Below are positions 45,798 to 56,979 of a stretch of 64,000 bases of DNA, one piece after another. Under the pieces are notes generated by a model. The model saw nothing but the letters and a program-made list of their open reading frames with translations, had not been told where the DNA came from and made no database searches. The DNA is from Heliocidaris erythrogramma (taxonomy: Eukaryota > Echinodermata > Echinoidea > Camarodonta > Echinometridae): assembly GCA_025617745.1 (NCBI GenBank), contig CM046853.1, positions 16,287,174-16,351,173 of the forward strand. Reading direction: 5' to 3'. The stretch's first letter is position 1; each line of letters opens with the position of its first letter. Position numbers and translations under genes: made by a program.

Positions 45798-46830
45798 TTT
45801 TTTTTCAAATGTTTTTATTGATTTCATCAATAGAATTAACATAGAATTAACAAAAACATTAACAAAACATGTAAAATTTCTTTTTCTTATAACATTTTTC
45901 ATATATAAACATAACATGTATAATGTACTCACAAATATTTACAAAAAGCAATGAAATCTATTATAAAGATGAGATCCCCACCCGTCTCCGAGAAAAGAGA
46001 ATACAGAAATGTTAAGAGGGTAATTATGTTTGCTAGAACCACATACAATTGTTTTTATTTATTTCATCAACATAGAATTAACAAAACATGTACAATTTCT
46101 TTTTCTTATAACAATTTTCATATATAAACATAACATGTATAATGTACTAACAAATATTTACAAAAAGCAATGAAATCTATTATAAAGATGAGATCCCCAC
46201 CCGTCTCCGAGACAGGAGAATACAGAAGTATTAAGAGGGTAATTATGTTTGCTAGAACCACACACATTAACAAAAAAATAAAAAAATAAAAAACGAATTA
46301 AAGTACATAGAGTGAAATAAATCTTACCCTCCCCCCCAACAAAAAAAAAAAAAAAATGGGAAAATAGAGTAACTCCTTCTCGGACCCACCCCCTCCATAC
46401 ATTTTTTTTTTCAAATGTTTTTATTGATTTCATCAACATAGAATTAACAAAACATGTACAATTTCTTTTTCTTATAACAATTTTCATATATAAACATAAC
46501 ATGTATAATGTACTAACAAATATTTACAAAAAGCAATGAAATCTATTATAAAGATGAGATCCCCACCCGTCTCCGAGACAGGAGAATACAGAAGTATTAA
46601 GAGGGTAATTATGTTTGCTAGAACCACACACATTAACAAAAAAAATAAAAAAATAAAAAACGAATTAAAGTACATAGAGTGAAATAAATCTTACCCTCCC
46701 CCCCCCCCCCAAAAAAAATGGGAAAATAGAGTAACTCCTTCTCGGACCCACCCCCTCCATACATACACGCATGCATACCCACGCAACCACACACACACAC
46801 ACACACACACCCACACACACACCCACACAC
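45798..46830 (-). repeat. Tandemly repeated LINE 3' UTR
   Basis: Three copies (about 45798-46045, 46046-46404 and 46405-46830). They share AACAAAACATGTA, TTCTTTTTCTTATAA, GAGATCCCCACCCGTCTCC and TTATGTTTGCTAGAACCAC. The middle and right copies also carry GTAACTCCTTCTCGGACCC with A/C homopolymers. A (CA)n tract lies at about 46785-46832, between the repeats and ORF2. Open frames here are artefacts. Confidence 0.85.
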
Positions 46831-46846
46831 ACATTTAGCATTAAGG

Positions 46847-48488
46847 TTAACCGTTCACAGTCACATTTACCTTAAGTCCCTCCCATTCACCCAGATGTAA
46901 GGCAATCTTGCCTGTTTTGATGGCTAACTGCTTTTCTTCCTCTATAAAATCTATAATTTTTTTCTGCATTTTTGCTTTTGAAGGTAGGTGTCCTGCCCTT
47001 GATTTAAAAATTATCTGTTTTACCCAGATCATGATAGTATTCACACTTTTTATTCTATTCGAGTTACCTGAAAGACCTAAAAATATATCTTGCCATCTCA
47101 TATCCTTAATTTCAACTAAACCAAAATGTTTAATGACAGATTCCCATAGTTCCCTCACCCTCTCACAATTTAAAAATAAGTGTAAGTATGTTTCTTTGTC
47201 TTTCTTGCATAAAGAACAAGAATCATTATCAACGAAACCAAACTTCATCAAATGAACTTCTGTGTAAATGACTCCGTGTCATGAATTGAAATTCCCTCTG
47301 TTTTCTAATAAGTGTTGTATTTTTGGCTGCTAGAAATAAATCTCTTAGTTCTTTATCTGTTAAATCAACATTATTACTATCATGTTTTACTTGTAAATTA
47401 AATGAACTCTGTAAATCCCTGACAAAACATTCATAGATTCTTTTCGATTTTGCAGAATGAAACATTGTAGTTTGACCAAAAATATTTAGGTTTATATAAA
47501 AATTCGAGAAATCCACTTGTTGGAATTTAACCGCCGGGGTTGCACTCTTCCAACTGGAGGGTATGACATGTGCAATTTCTATTATTTGAAGTAATTGAGA
47601 TGAATTCAATCCCAGATTTGTAAAATGTGCTAGAGGTTTCATTTGACCATTATCAAAAATGTGGTCTATATGGAATATACCTTTATCAAATAAATTTTTG
47701 TCAAATAGCATTTTACCATGAATACATATATTACTATTATTAAATATCAGAGGATTCATTTCATTTTCGGAGTATTTGAATTTACTCATATCCTGCCAGA
47801 CCCTCAGCATTTCTAAATAAAATGGAGGTATTTTCAGTAATAATTTTGATATGTCATAATTGCATAAAAACAAAAATCTCCCCCCTCTTGCTCTAACACA
47901 ATAATCAAAGTATAATTTCCAACCAGCACTTTTTTCACCATATAATAAACGTTTCAACCACATTACACGTTGTGTCTTAATAAAAAGTCTGAAATTCATC
48001 ATTCTTAGTCCCCCGTTGACATAGTCCTGATACATCACGTTCCTCTTTATACGATCTTTTCCCGTCCATAAAAATTCAACAATAATTCTTTCAATCTCAT
48101 CATACACCCACTGTGGAACTACTATTAGGGACGAAACATAGATTAATCTCGACAATGCATACGTTTTTAACAAATGTATTTTGCCCATGAGGGTTAAATC
48201 CCTCTCTTTCCACCACCCTAAACGTCTTTTTATTTTACTAAGTATTTCCTTGTAATTAAGATCATCTTTTTTATTCGCGTCTAGAGAAAAATATATACCT
48301 AATATTTTAACCTCTTGAACAAGGTTTCCAAACAAGTGAACGTGAGAACTTTGACTATCTTTACCCATCCACAAAAAAATAGTTTTTCCTTTATTAATTT
48401 TTAAACCACTAACTTTCCTAAATTCTTCAAGAACATTTTGGAGCCTATTTATTGAATTACTATCTTTTACAAAAAAGTGAAATTTCAT
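46847..48488 (-). pseudogene. Tx1/L1-type ORF2, post-RT and C-terminal region
   Basis: Two frames. 48488-47229 (419 codons) starts just after the RT active site and reads RLQNVLEEFRKVSGLKINKG, ILGIYFSLD, RRLGWWKERDLTLMGKIHLL and WTGKDRIKRNVMYQDYVNGG, as in Tx1/L1 thumb and connector regions. 47251-46847 (134 codons) holds CSLCKKDKETYLHLFLNC, a Cx2C...H...C motif of the C-terminal domain. The frames overlap at 47229-47251, so one frameshift separates them. A near-identical stretch of this region (about 47622-48263) recurs at 51720-52376. Confidence 0.87.
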
Positions 48489-49881
48489 CAGCGTACAATA
48501 TTTGTTTTACTTCATTGTTCCCAAAAGTAAATCCCTTTATGGTATTATCCATCCTTATTTCCAAAGCTAAAACTTCAATAGCTAATACAAATAGATATGG
48601 CGACATAGGATCTCCCTGTCTTACTCCTCTATTTAAACTAAAATAACCTGTAGAATAGCCTCCATTCATTATGCAACTAGAAATATCTGTGTAAAGCACC
48701 TTCACCCATGAACGAAACATTTGACCAAAACCAAATGATTCTAAGACACTAAATAAGAAATCGTGAGAAACTGAATCAAATGCTTTTTCAAAGTCAACTG
48801 TAACCAAAAAGCCCATATTTTGATACCGTGAATTAAACAACATGTCATCAGTTAATCTTACCGCTTTTCCTATATTCCTTTCTTTGATATAACCAACTTG
48901 GTCGTAGTGAACGATTTCATGTAACACTTCTTTTAATCGTTTTGCTAATACCTTAGATAATATCTTATAATCTACATTCAAAAGTGTAATGGGTCTATAA
49001 TTTTGAACATACCTTTTATTTTTTCCTTCTTTTTCCAATAGTGTAATTACACCTTGCTTTTGTGATGTTGACAAGTTTCTCCTATCATAAGCTTCGTTCA
49101 ATGTTTCCACCAAAGTTTCTCCCAGAAATGACCAAAAAGTATAATAAAATTCAACTGTAAAACCGTCATTTCCTGGAGATTTATTATATTTCATTTCTTT
49201 TAATACATTGAGACATTCATTTTCAGTTACTTTTCCTTCACAACTCTCCTTGTTTTCCTGACTTAATTTGGGGATATTATCAAAAAATTTACTATTCCTA
49301 TCACCAGTCAATTCATCGTTTGAGTATAACTTTTCATAAAATGATTTCATAATAAGTAATATTTCTTTACGGTTCTCTGTTAACTCTTCATCTTGGTTAT
49401 ATAATTCTTTTATCACGATTTTTCTTTTATTGGACTTCAATAACTGTTCAAAGTATTTTGTTTTCTTCTCTCCTTCTTCAAAATATTCAGCTCCTGAGCG
49501 AATTTTTAAACCTTGTTGGGAAAATTCAAAGAGTTTACTTAACTTAGATTTCTTTTCATCTATTTCTGTGACTATATCTCTAGACGATACTGTCAAAAGC
49601 TGATTTTCCAAATGCTTTATTTCTTCTTCTAATTCATTAATTTCAAGTTTTCTGATCTTTGCTTTTTTCTTTGAGAAATTGACAATATATTCCCTCATTT
49701 TCATTTTCAGAAAATCCCATCTTACTAGTTTATCAGATATTTGACACTCACATTCTTTTTTAAATTCAATTATTTTTTCTTTGAAACTATTTATAAATTC
49801 CTGGTTTGCACACAAACTATTATTGAATTTCCAGTAGGATTTACCAAATTCAGGAGTTTCCGAAAAATTTCGAAGTCGCAA
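48460..49881 (-). pseudogene. Tx1/L1-type ORF2 reverse transcriptase domain
   Basis: 473 codons. A Lys/Glu-rich, probably coiled linker comes first, then MKYNKSPGNDGFTVEFYYTF, NYRPITLLNVDYKILSKVLA, DQVGYIKERNIG, VTVDFEKAFDSV (first catalytic Asp), and LNRGVRQGDPMSPYLFVLAI. The second catalytic box reads YADE where active enzymes have YADD. Directly after it, a run of six T on the minus strand (48462-48467 region) puts the frame out by one base; the sequence continues in the 48488 frame. Both changes fit a dead copy. RT identity is certain. Confidence 0.92.
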
Positions 49882-50615
49882 AAGTATAGCTGAGTGATCC
49901 GGTGTATTGACGTCAAAATTTCACAGGTTTGAACAAAATTTTGTAAAATGGACGAACCAGACCAATAGTCTAAACGACTTTGTATGACTGGACTCTTTTG
50001 TCTGAATATAAATTGTTTTCTATGTGGATTTCGTTTTCTCCATATATCTACAAGACTAAATCTATCAAGAAAATCAGTAAAATTGTCATTGAACTTGGTT
50101 TTTAAAACTTCCCTAGATCCTGCATAATCCAAATCTCCATCCATTATTGTATTAAAATCGCCACCTAACAGATAAATGTATCCGTTACTATGCAATTCCG
50201 AAATGCATTTATCCAATTCTTCTAAAAACTCAAGTTGCATTTTTTCTTTAGCTCTCGTGGGAAAATAACAATTGCACAACACTAGCTTAGGCTCTTGAAC
50301 TTCCAATTTAATTACAATATAACGCCCATTCTTATCTCTTACATCTTCAATCTTCAAATTTAAATTTGGAGATATAAGAATTAAAACACCTTTACTGTGG
50401 TTAGAACCGTGACTAAAAAATACAGGGCCATTCCACTCTGATTCCCACTTTTCTTCTACCTCAATTGTACTATAAGTCTCTTGAAGTAAAGTAATGTCAC
50501 TACCTTTACTTTTACACCATTCAAAAATATTCTTCCTCTTGATATTATCCCTTATTCCTCTTACATTCAAAGAAAGCATACTAAAAGGGGACTTAGCCAT
50601 GTAAAAACATGCCAC
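49791..50615 (-). pseudogene. Tx1/L1-type ORF2 endonuclease domain
   Basis: 274 codons. MLSLNVRGIRDNIKRK, TLLQETYS (catalytic Glu), GSNHSKGVLILISPN, LLGGDFNTIMDGDLDY (Asp/Asn) and SRLDYW are the ordered APE motifs. The expected C-terminal SDH motif falls near the frame change: the frame shifts at about 49880-49900, and CACTCAGCT there would read SDHSA on the neighbouring frame. The ATG at 50615 or the one at 50600 could be the start; both lie about 60 bp inside the element's 5' end. No ORF1 precedes it. Confidence 0.9.
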
Positions 50616-50687
50616 ATTCCGAAATAACTAGCACTAATGAGATATTTATATACACAGATTGTACGGCATCATACACGCACACACACC

Positions 50688-50731
50688 ATCACACACACAC
50701 ACACACACCCTCACACACACACACACATAAA
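50688..50731. repeat. (CA)n microsatellite at the LINE 5' junction
   Basis: Imperfect CA repeat with CATCACA and CCCTCACA interruptions. It continues from the 15-bp target duplication at 50670-50684. Confidence 0.88.
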
Positions 50732-51227
50732 CACTTATTCGATTTTTCTAATCTCGTCCTCTTATTTCCGTCTCTTTTCTCTTCTCCTCTCCTCTTTTAT
50801 AAACCTTCCCAGTTTTGTGTCTCCATTTCATTTTTTTATTCATTGCGGGGGTGGGGGAGGTGCTTTTCGTCGAAAAGAGATCCGCTTTTTGAAGATGGCA
50901 AATAAAACCATAATATCCTATGTTACCCTAAATTTTCCCTGGCGTAGCTAGAGTCTAGCCATTGTGGGAGCACTGGCACCATTGGAGGCACAAGTCTTTT
51001 GGAATAATCTTAAAGCTAATCTAAGACGCCGCTGCTGGAAGAGAGTTGGGGGGTGGGGGGGGGGGGGGGGTTGCCGGAAGGGGTCCAACCGTCTTCTTTC
51101 CTATTCCATTTTCTTTCTTTTTTTCTTATTTTTTCGCCATCCGATGAGGGAGGGGTGGGGCGTGCCCTCCCCCCCCCCCCCCCCCGTTGCTACACCTCTG
51201 CTCCTGATGAATTCGCCCTTTTTACCA
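50732..51227. other. Unassigned sequence with G/C tracts
   Basis: T/C-rich, then G tract (about 51048-51070) and C tract (about 51170-51185). GGCGTAGCTAG near 50941 resembles GGGCGTAGCTAGG near 38461, so a poly-G MITE is possible. No gene. Confidence 0.4.
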
Positions 51228-51678
51228 GGAATTATGAACCCTATTTCATTTTTCGGAAATACGAACGCTATTTCATTTTCGGAAATACGAACCTTATTTC
51301 ATTTTCGGAAATACGAACCCTATTTCATTTTCGGAAATACGAACCCTTTTTCATTTTCGGAAATACGAACCCTTTTTCATTTTCGGAAATACGAACCCTT
51401 TTTCATTTTCGGAAATACGAACCCTTTTTCATTTTCGGAAATACGAACCTTCGGAAATATGAACCCTATTTCATTTTCGGAATTATGAACCTTCGGATAA
51501 ACGAACCTTCGGAATAACGAACCTTCGGAATAATGCAACAAATGTTCGGAATTACGAACCCTTTTTCATTTTCGGAATTATGAACCCCCAGGCATGGGAA
51601 ATTAGTGTTTCGGAAATACGAACCTTCGGAAATACGAACCTTCGGAAAAACGAACCTTCGGAAAAACGAGATGCCCCC
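51228..51678 (+). repeat. 25-bp TTCGGAAATACGAACC array, copy set 2
   Basis: About 15 units of CATTTTCGGAAATACGAACC plus CTTTTT or CTATTT, then the shorter ACCTTCGGAAAAACGA form, then ATGCCCCCATGAAATC. The array is readable without stops in more than one frame, giving spurious long ORFs (FHFRKYEP, FIFGNTNP, FSFSEIRT). Confidence 0.88.
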
Positions 51679-51719
51679 ATGAAATCATATCCCAACAAAG
51701 ATTAAATGTGCTTAATGTG

Positions 51720-52376
51720 TGGATTTGTAAAATGTGCTAGAGGTTTCATTTGACCATTATAAAAAATGTGGTCTATATGGAATATACCTTTATCAAATAA
51801 ATTTTTGTCAAATAGCATTTTACCATGAATACATATATTACTATTATTAAATATCAGAGGATTCATTTCATTTTCGGAGTATTTGAATTTACTCATATCC
51901 TGCCAGACCCTCAGCATTTCTAAATAAAATGGAGGTATTTTCAGTAATAATTTTGATATGTCATAATTGCATAAAAACAAAAATCTCCCCCCTCTTGCTC
52001 TAACACAATAATCAAAGTATAATTTCCAACCAGCACTTTTTTCACCATATAATAAACGTTTCAACCACATTACACGTTGTGTCTTAATAAAAAGTCTGAA
52101 ATTCATCATTCTTAGTCCCCCGTTGACATAGTCCTGATACATCACGTTCCTCTTTATACGATCTTTTCCCGTCCATAAAAATTCAACAGTAATTCTTTCA
52201 ATCTCATCATACACCCACTGTGGAACTACTATTAGGGACGAAACATTAGATTAATCTCGACAATGCATACGTTTTTAACAAATGTATTTTGCCCATGAGG
52301 GTTAAATCCCTCTCTTTCCACCACCCTAAACGTCTTTTTATTTTAATAAAAAACAAGTATTTCCTTGTAATTAAGA
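51720..52376 (-). mobile_element. Captured internal fragment of the Tx1-like LINE
   Basis: About 655 bp almost identical to 47622-48263, the ORF2 connector region of the LINE 4 kb away, in the same orientation. Only a few differences were seen, such as TAAAAAATG for TCAAAAATG and a small insertion near the right end (AATAAAAAAC). It has neither 5' nor 3' LINE end. It lies between two copies of the same array-plus-flank segment. Confidence 0.87.
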
Positions 52377-52692
52377 TTTTCGGAAATACGAACCCTTTTT
52401 CATTTTCGGAAATACGAACCCTTTTTCATTTTCGGAAATACGAACCTTCGGAATTATGAACCCTTTTTCATTTTCGGAAATACGAACCTTCGGAAATATG
52501 AACCCTATTTCATTTTCGTAATTATGAACCTTCGGATAAACGAACCTTCGGAATAACGAACCTTCGGAATAATGCAACAAATGTTCGGAATTACGAACCC
52601 TTTTTCATTTTCGGAATTATGAAACCCCAGGCATGGGAAATTAGTGTTTCGGAAATACGAACCTTCGGAAAAACGAACCTTCGGAAAAACGA
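52377..52692 (+). repeat. 25-bp TTCGGAAATACGAACC array, copy set 3
   Basis: Repeats the right part of the 51228-51678 array, including TAATGCAACAAATGTTCGG, CCCCAGGCATGGGAAATTAG and the exit into ATGCCCCCATGAAATCATAT...CTTAATGTGTGG. Near-identical to 51440-51722. Confidence 0.87.
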
Positions 52693-52745
52693 GATGCCCC
52701 CATGAAATCATATCCCAACAAAGATTAAATGTGCTTAATGTGTGG

Positions 52746-54099
52746 TAATTTTTTTGCACAGATTTGCACATTTATTGACTTGCATTTTAGGATAAATATA
52801 CTCCACTAGAGTCCTTGTTGTGTTACCGTGTTTACATAATACAATACACAATATCATACAGAGTATTGTCTTCACATAACCCTCTTAATAGTTAAGTCTG
52901 CTCTTCCCAAGAGTATAATTCCATTATCTCTATATGGATACATGACACATCATCACTGAATATTGTTGTTTATTTCTCTCACTTTATGATATGCTGTTCC
53001 AGCTCCTGGAGATTGACCCATTGCATTCACATGACTTTATACATGTATGTTTTAAAGGAAAATCCTGTGTGGACCGCACAGTGAATTTATAGTGAACCAT
53101 ATATGTATTAATGTTATAATGTTCATAAGATATATCATTTTTCCAGTTATAGTTAACGATAACTTACATAATAAAAATGAAATAAAGTTTGGCTTTAGCA
53201 CGACAAATTAAAAGAAAATCCGGTATATCAAAGAATTTGTCAACCATTGATTCAGTACGCAATATCGCAAATTGTAACTTACAATTTTGAGGTAAATCTG
53301 ATTCAGCATTATATAAATAATTACAAGTATAATGTTAAAAACTGATGATTAATCCTTGAATAATTTTGCATGAGAATAATCATTTCATTTGTAGACTTTA
53401 ATTTATTTATTCTTTTATTTTATGAACTTGATGTATTTGTGTACTTCGATAGTATTTTGTTGCACTGATAATAACCTTCACATTAGCATCAACCAGCATA
53501 CATAACATGTTAAAAGAGAGGGGTTTTAATCATAAGTCATAAGGTTTTAACCATAAGTTCTGTGTCTCTGACAGTAAAGGCCCGACCAGACTTCACCGAT
53601 TTTCACTACAATAAAATAGTTGGACACTGCCAGGGGCAGATTTGGGACTGCAATTCGGTTATAGGGAACTGCTATGTGACCGGCCCATGCATCCTACAAC
53701 GTACGTAGGCAAGTTTTCTTACATATTCAATATGATTTTGATACATTATCAATATACCTTGGCGAGACCGACTTCCGAGTGGTCGACCAAATGATGAAAG
53801 CCATGCAGACGTAATTTTGATGGGGTGGGTGCTAATATTCTGTATAGCTCAAAATCAGCGTTACAGTTTTTAAAGTGTGTGAGCGAGCAACAATTTTGAC
53901 ACTGTTTAGTCAAAACACTTCTTTCTAATATTTAGAAAGATTTGAATTGAAAGCTCAGAATATATATATTAAGAATGGACATTTGCTTGCATGTTGTTTA
54001 ATTAGGAATGTGTGTAATTTTCAAATTCCAATAGTTTCGTGATGTATCACTCATTATCAACCATGACAACATCCATGAGGAACACATCCGCAACCAACT
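52746..54099. other. Unassigned AT-rich sequence
   Basis: No gene, RNA or repeat supported. Confidence 0.4.
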
Positions 54100-54103
54100 T
54101 TAA

Positions 54104-54683
54104 AGGCCAAGTTCACCCCCCAAAATTGAGTTAAATCAATCAAATTAAATTAAACAAAAAAAGGTTAAAATTCATCAAAATCGGAAAAAACAAGACATTT
54201 ATGGCATTTTAATGTTTTGCATTGTTTCATGCAACAATGATATGTATAACATGGGCTGTATGCAAATTATTGAGCCGATAATGCCATAAGCTCACTTTTC
54301 CTTTTGTATTTTATTATATGAAATTTCAAATATTTCAGTTTTCTGAATGTAAAACAAAGTTTGACTCCTCGTAGAATGTGTACGATCATCATTATTATAA
54401 CTTATTGTGATACAATGAAGAGAATCTTTATAAACGTCTATGAAAAAAATGAAATATTTGAAATTTGATATAATAAAATACAAAAGGAAAAGTGAGCTCA
54501 TGACATCATCGGATCACTAATTTGCATACAGCCCATGTTATTCATATCACTGTTTTACGAAACAATGCAAAACTTCAAAATGCCGTAAATTTCTTATTTT
54601 TATCCGATTTTGATATTGGTTTCCGTTTATTTAATTTAACTCTACTGATTCAACTCAACTCATTATTTGGGTGGACTTGGCCT
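54104..54683. mobile_element. TTAA-flanked palindromic MITE, 580 bp
   Basis: TTAA at 54100-54103 and 54684-54687. Ends AGGCCAAGTTCACCCCC and, on the reverse strand of the right end, AGGCCAAGTCCACCCAAA. Inverted similarity covers most of the element, including GGGCTGTATGCAAATTA, GTGAGCT(C/T)ATG and CTTTTCCTTTTGTATTTTAT. TTAA target: piggyBac or Kolobok type. The same terminal pattern (AGG.CAA.TT.ACCC) is seen at 37226-37852. Confidence 0.82.
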
Positions 54684-54789
54684 TTAAGGCAAACAAGCTG
54701 ATTCTACGGTGATAGCTACGGTGAAATATAATATATAGTGATTCATTCGATATTGTTCAAATTCAGTTTGTTTAACATTTATTTGTATT

Positions 54790-56090
54790 TGGTGGGTCAC
54801 ATTTTTTTCTTTGAAAGATTTTAGCTTCATTAACATTCTGTTTCCATGGCAACAGTTTTTATAAATCAAATTTAGATCTACTCCAATTAACTAAAATTTT
54901 TAATATAATAAAACAGACGGCAAAAGTTATTAGATGTTTACCGTTATTTCATGTTAAAAACAACCACAGTATTTTGTTAGAAATACAACACAATAATATA
55001 TTTTTTACCATGGTAACGGCCTACACATGTAGTAGTTACATCCATCACCCCTTTACTAAAACAAGTTATAAGTGAGTGTCCTGTAAAAGAGAAAATAAAA
55101 ATGATCAATATCAATACTTACCTCTTTTTTAGGTAGCATCAAGGGATTTTGCTCAAATATCAGTTTTGTTCTTACTGTTTCCATGGAAACAGCCATTTTC
55201 AAACACGATGAACACTTTTTATAACTCTTATTTGGGTTTTAATCAAGTGAGAAACTTTTAATACATTATTTTAAAATGTTACAATGTGCTTTTGTACATT
55301 CTTAATCACGAATACATGACAATTTCTTGAAATTCTATTGTTTTTGATCCGTTGCCATGGTAATAGCCCTTGTGGTCACCTTTTAATTTAGGGCAAAGAA
55401 GCACATTTTGAGAGTTAATGGTCCCATCTAACAGAAAAAAAAATCATTTAAGATTATTTCCAAGGAGGTGGGGACATTTCAGTTTTTGGCCCATAGACTA
55501 TACTGATAATACATGCGATAATTGCCTTTGTACATGTACACTCTATTTGTACCTTCAAATAGTGTTTTTCAGTCAAAATGCGCATCCAGTAAATATACAT
55601 CGTTCCATTTGGGATAACATAAAATGAATTATCTATCGGCTTATCGGATAATTTCTTTTCTGTGTGTGACATGACAATATACATGATATGTTTAATAAAG
55701 AAAAAGTGTTAAAAATTACAAATTTATGTTGGGTAAAAAACTTTGAAATATTGGTAGTTTTCACAACCTATTATTTTGAGTAAATCACAATTTTATGTTT
55801 CATTACGCCATACATGTGTGTGTAATATCCAACTTTCAATTGTATATTAATCAGGTTTATAACTTGAAACTCAAAATAAATCTGATATCACTTGAAAAGT
55901 CTTAATCAGGTATTACATATTAGGTCAAAAAAATAAAAATTGTGATTTTTGACATTCTTTCAAATTTTGAGCCAAAAATGGCATTTTTAGGCAAAAATGC
56001 GCGTGGCATCCGCCCGTACGTTATTCGTCAGTATTTTTGCAAGACTTTAAGCATGGATGCCGAGCATTACCCCAAAATGCCGTCGAATCT
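54790..56090 (-). repeat. 1.3-kb dispersed repeat, copy 2
   Basis: Inverted counterpart of 34240-35540. Small open frames here (for example 55418-55627) have counterparts in neither copy as conserved proteins, so they are not genes. Confidence 0.82.
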
Positions 56091-56194
56091 TTTTCTAGAA
56101 CCTTGTTGGATGTTTGGCTGGTCTACTATATAGGCCCTACATCGTGACACACTGGTCGGGATTTTGTTATACTTCTGTTATATTTTCATTCACT

Positions 56195-56310
56195 CACTTG
56201 ATTTGATATTCATTTATTTCCATATACATCATCACAAATCTGTCAACACGTATGTTCACATAAAATCATACATAGAATAAGGGGTCGTCATAAGTAAATC
56301 TTAAGTTGAC
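56195..56310 (-). mobile_element. LINE 3' end fragment
   Basis: The reverse strand matches the 3' end at 30620-30762: TATGACGACCCCTTATTCTA, ACAGATTTGTGATGATGTA, then a short ATATCAAATCAA tail. Confidence 0.6.
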
Positions 56311-56399
56311 GTCTTCATCGCAAATAAAATGATCATACGATGAATGTACATAATTATTATATGTGCAAACAATGCATAGTGGAAAGCAGAAGGCTAAGC

Positions 56400-56962
56400 A
56401 AAGAATAAAAACTAGAAAGGCCGTCAAAGGCGGCAGACCCACGCCTTAGCGGAGCTACAGATCGAGTAGTTGCATTCTTTCCCTAATCGATTCTTTCCTG
56501 TCACTATATTTTATATTTTATATATTTCTCTTTTTTTTTATCGCAATAAAGACTTCCAGATTTGGCATAATCTACTATTTAATACATGCATGTAAAATAT
56601 TATGGTTACTTATTGTTATTATTATGTAATTTGGCACTATGATACTGCATGTGAATATATTTTTTTGTGTATTTTACCTTGATTATTGTGAAAAATGTTA
56701 TTTATTTATCACCAAAAATCTAATCGATTGTTTTCCTAATAGATTCTTTCCTGCCACTATCCGAACTGAAGTTTGGGTCAAAATTTCAAGGTCACACAGA
56801 ATTTGCAGGGGTCAACCGATCATCACCAAAATCTAATCGATTCTTTCCGGTCACTATCCGAACATTCCCTGAAAATATGGTGCATATCCGTTCACCCGTT
56901 ATCTTGTACACAAACAAACTAACAAACAAACAAACAAAAAACAAACAAACAAACAAACAAAC
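56400..56962 (+). mobile_element. Non-LTR or SINE 3' region with (ACAA)n tail
   Basis: Two related copies of CTAATCGATTCTTTCC(G)GTCACTATCCGAAC, with TTTGGGTCAAAATTTCAAGG between, ending CCGTTCACCCGTTATCTTG and (ACAAACAA)n at about 56915-56962. This style of ending is seen in RTE-type LINEs and their SINEs. No coding part. Confidence 0.42.
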
Positions 56963-56979
56963 ATACGGAGCCCTTTACA

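Larger units (their letters stand above)
45790..50669 (-). mobile_element. Tx1/L1-type LINE with A-tail and 15-bp target duplication
   Basis: Minus-strand insertion of about 4.9 kb. It carries ORF2 (endonuclease, RT, C-terminal domain), a 3' UTR present about three times in tandem, an AATAAA signal at 45814-45819 and an A-rich tail at 45790-45806. Flanks CACACACGCACACAC (45775-45789) and CATACACGCACACAC (50670-50684) match at 14 of 15, consistent with target-primed insertion into a CA/TG-rich site. ORF1 is absent, so the copy is 5'-truncated. ORF2 has about three frame breaks. Confidence 0.9.

Noticed and set aside
50964-51517. Two overlapping + frames of 174 and 154 codons with repeated FGNTNPFSF
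   Set aside because: Array artefact; the repeat is stop-free in more than one frame.
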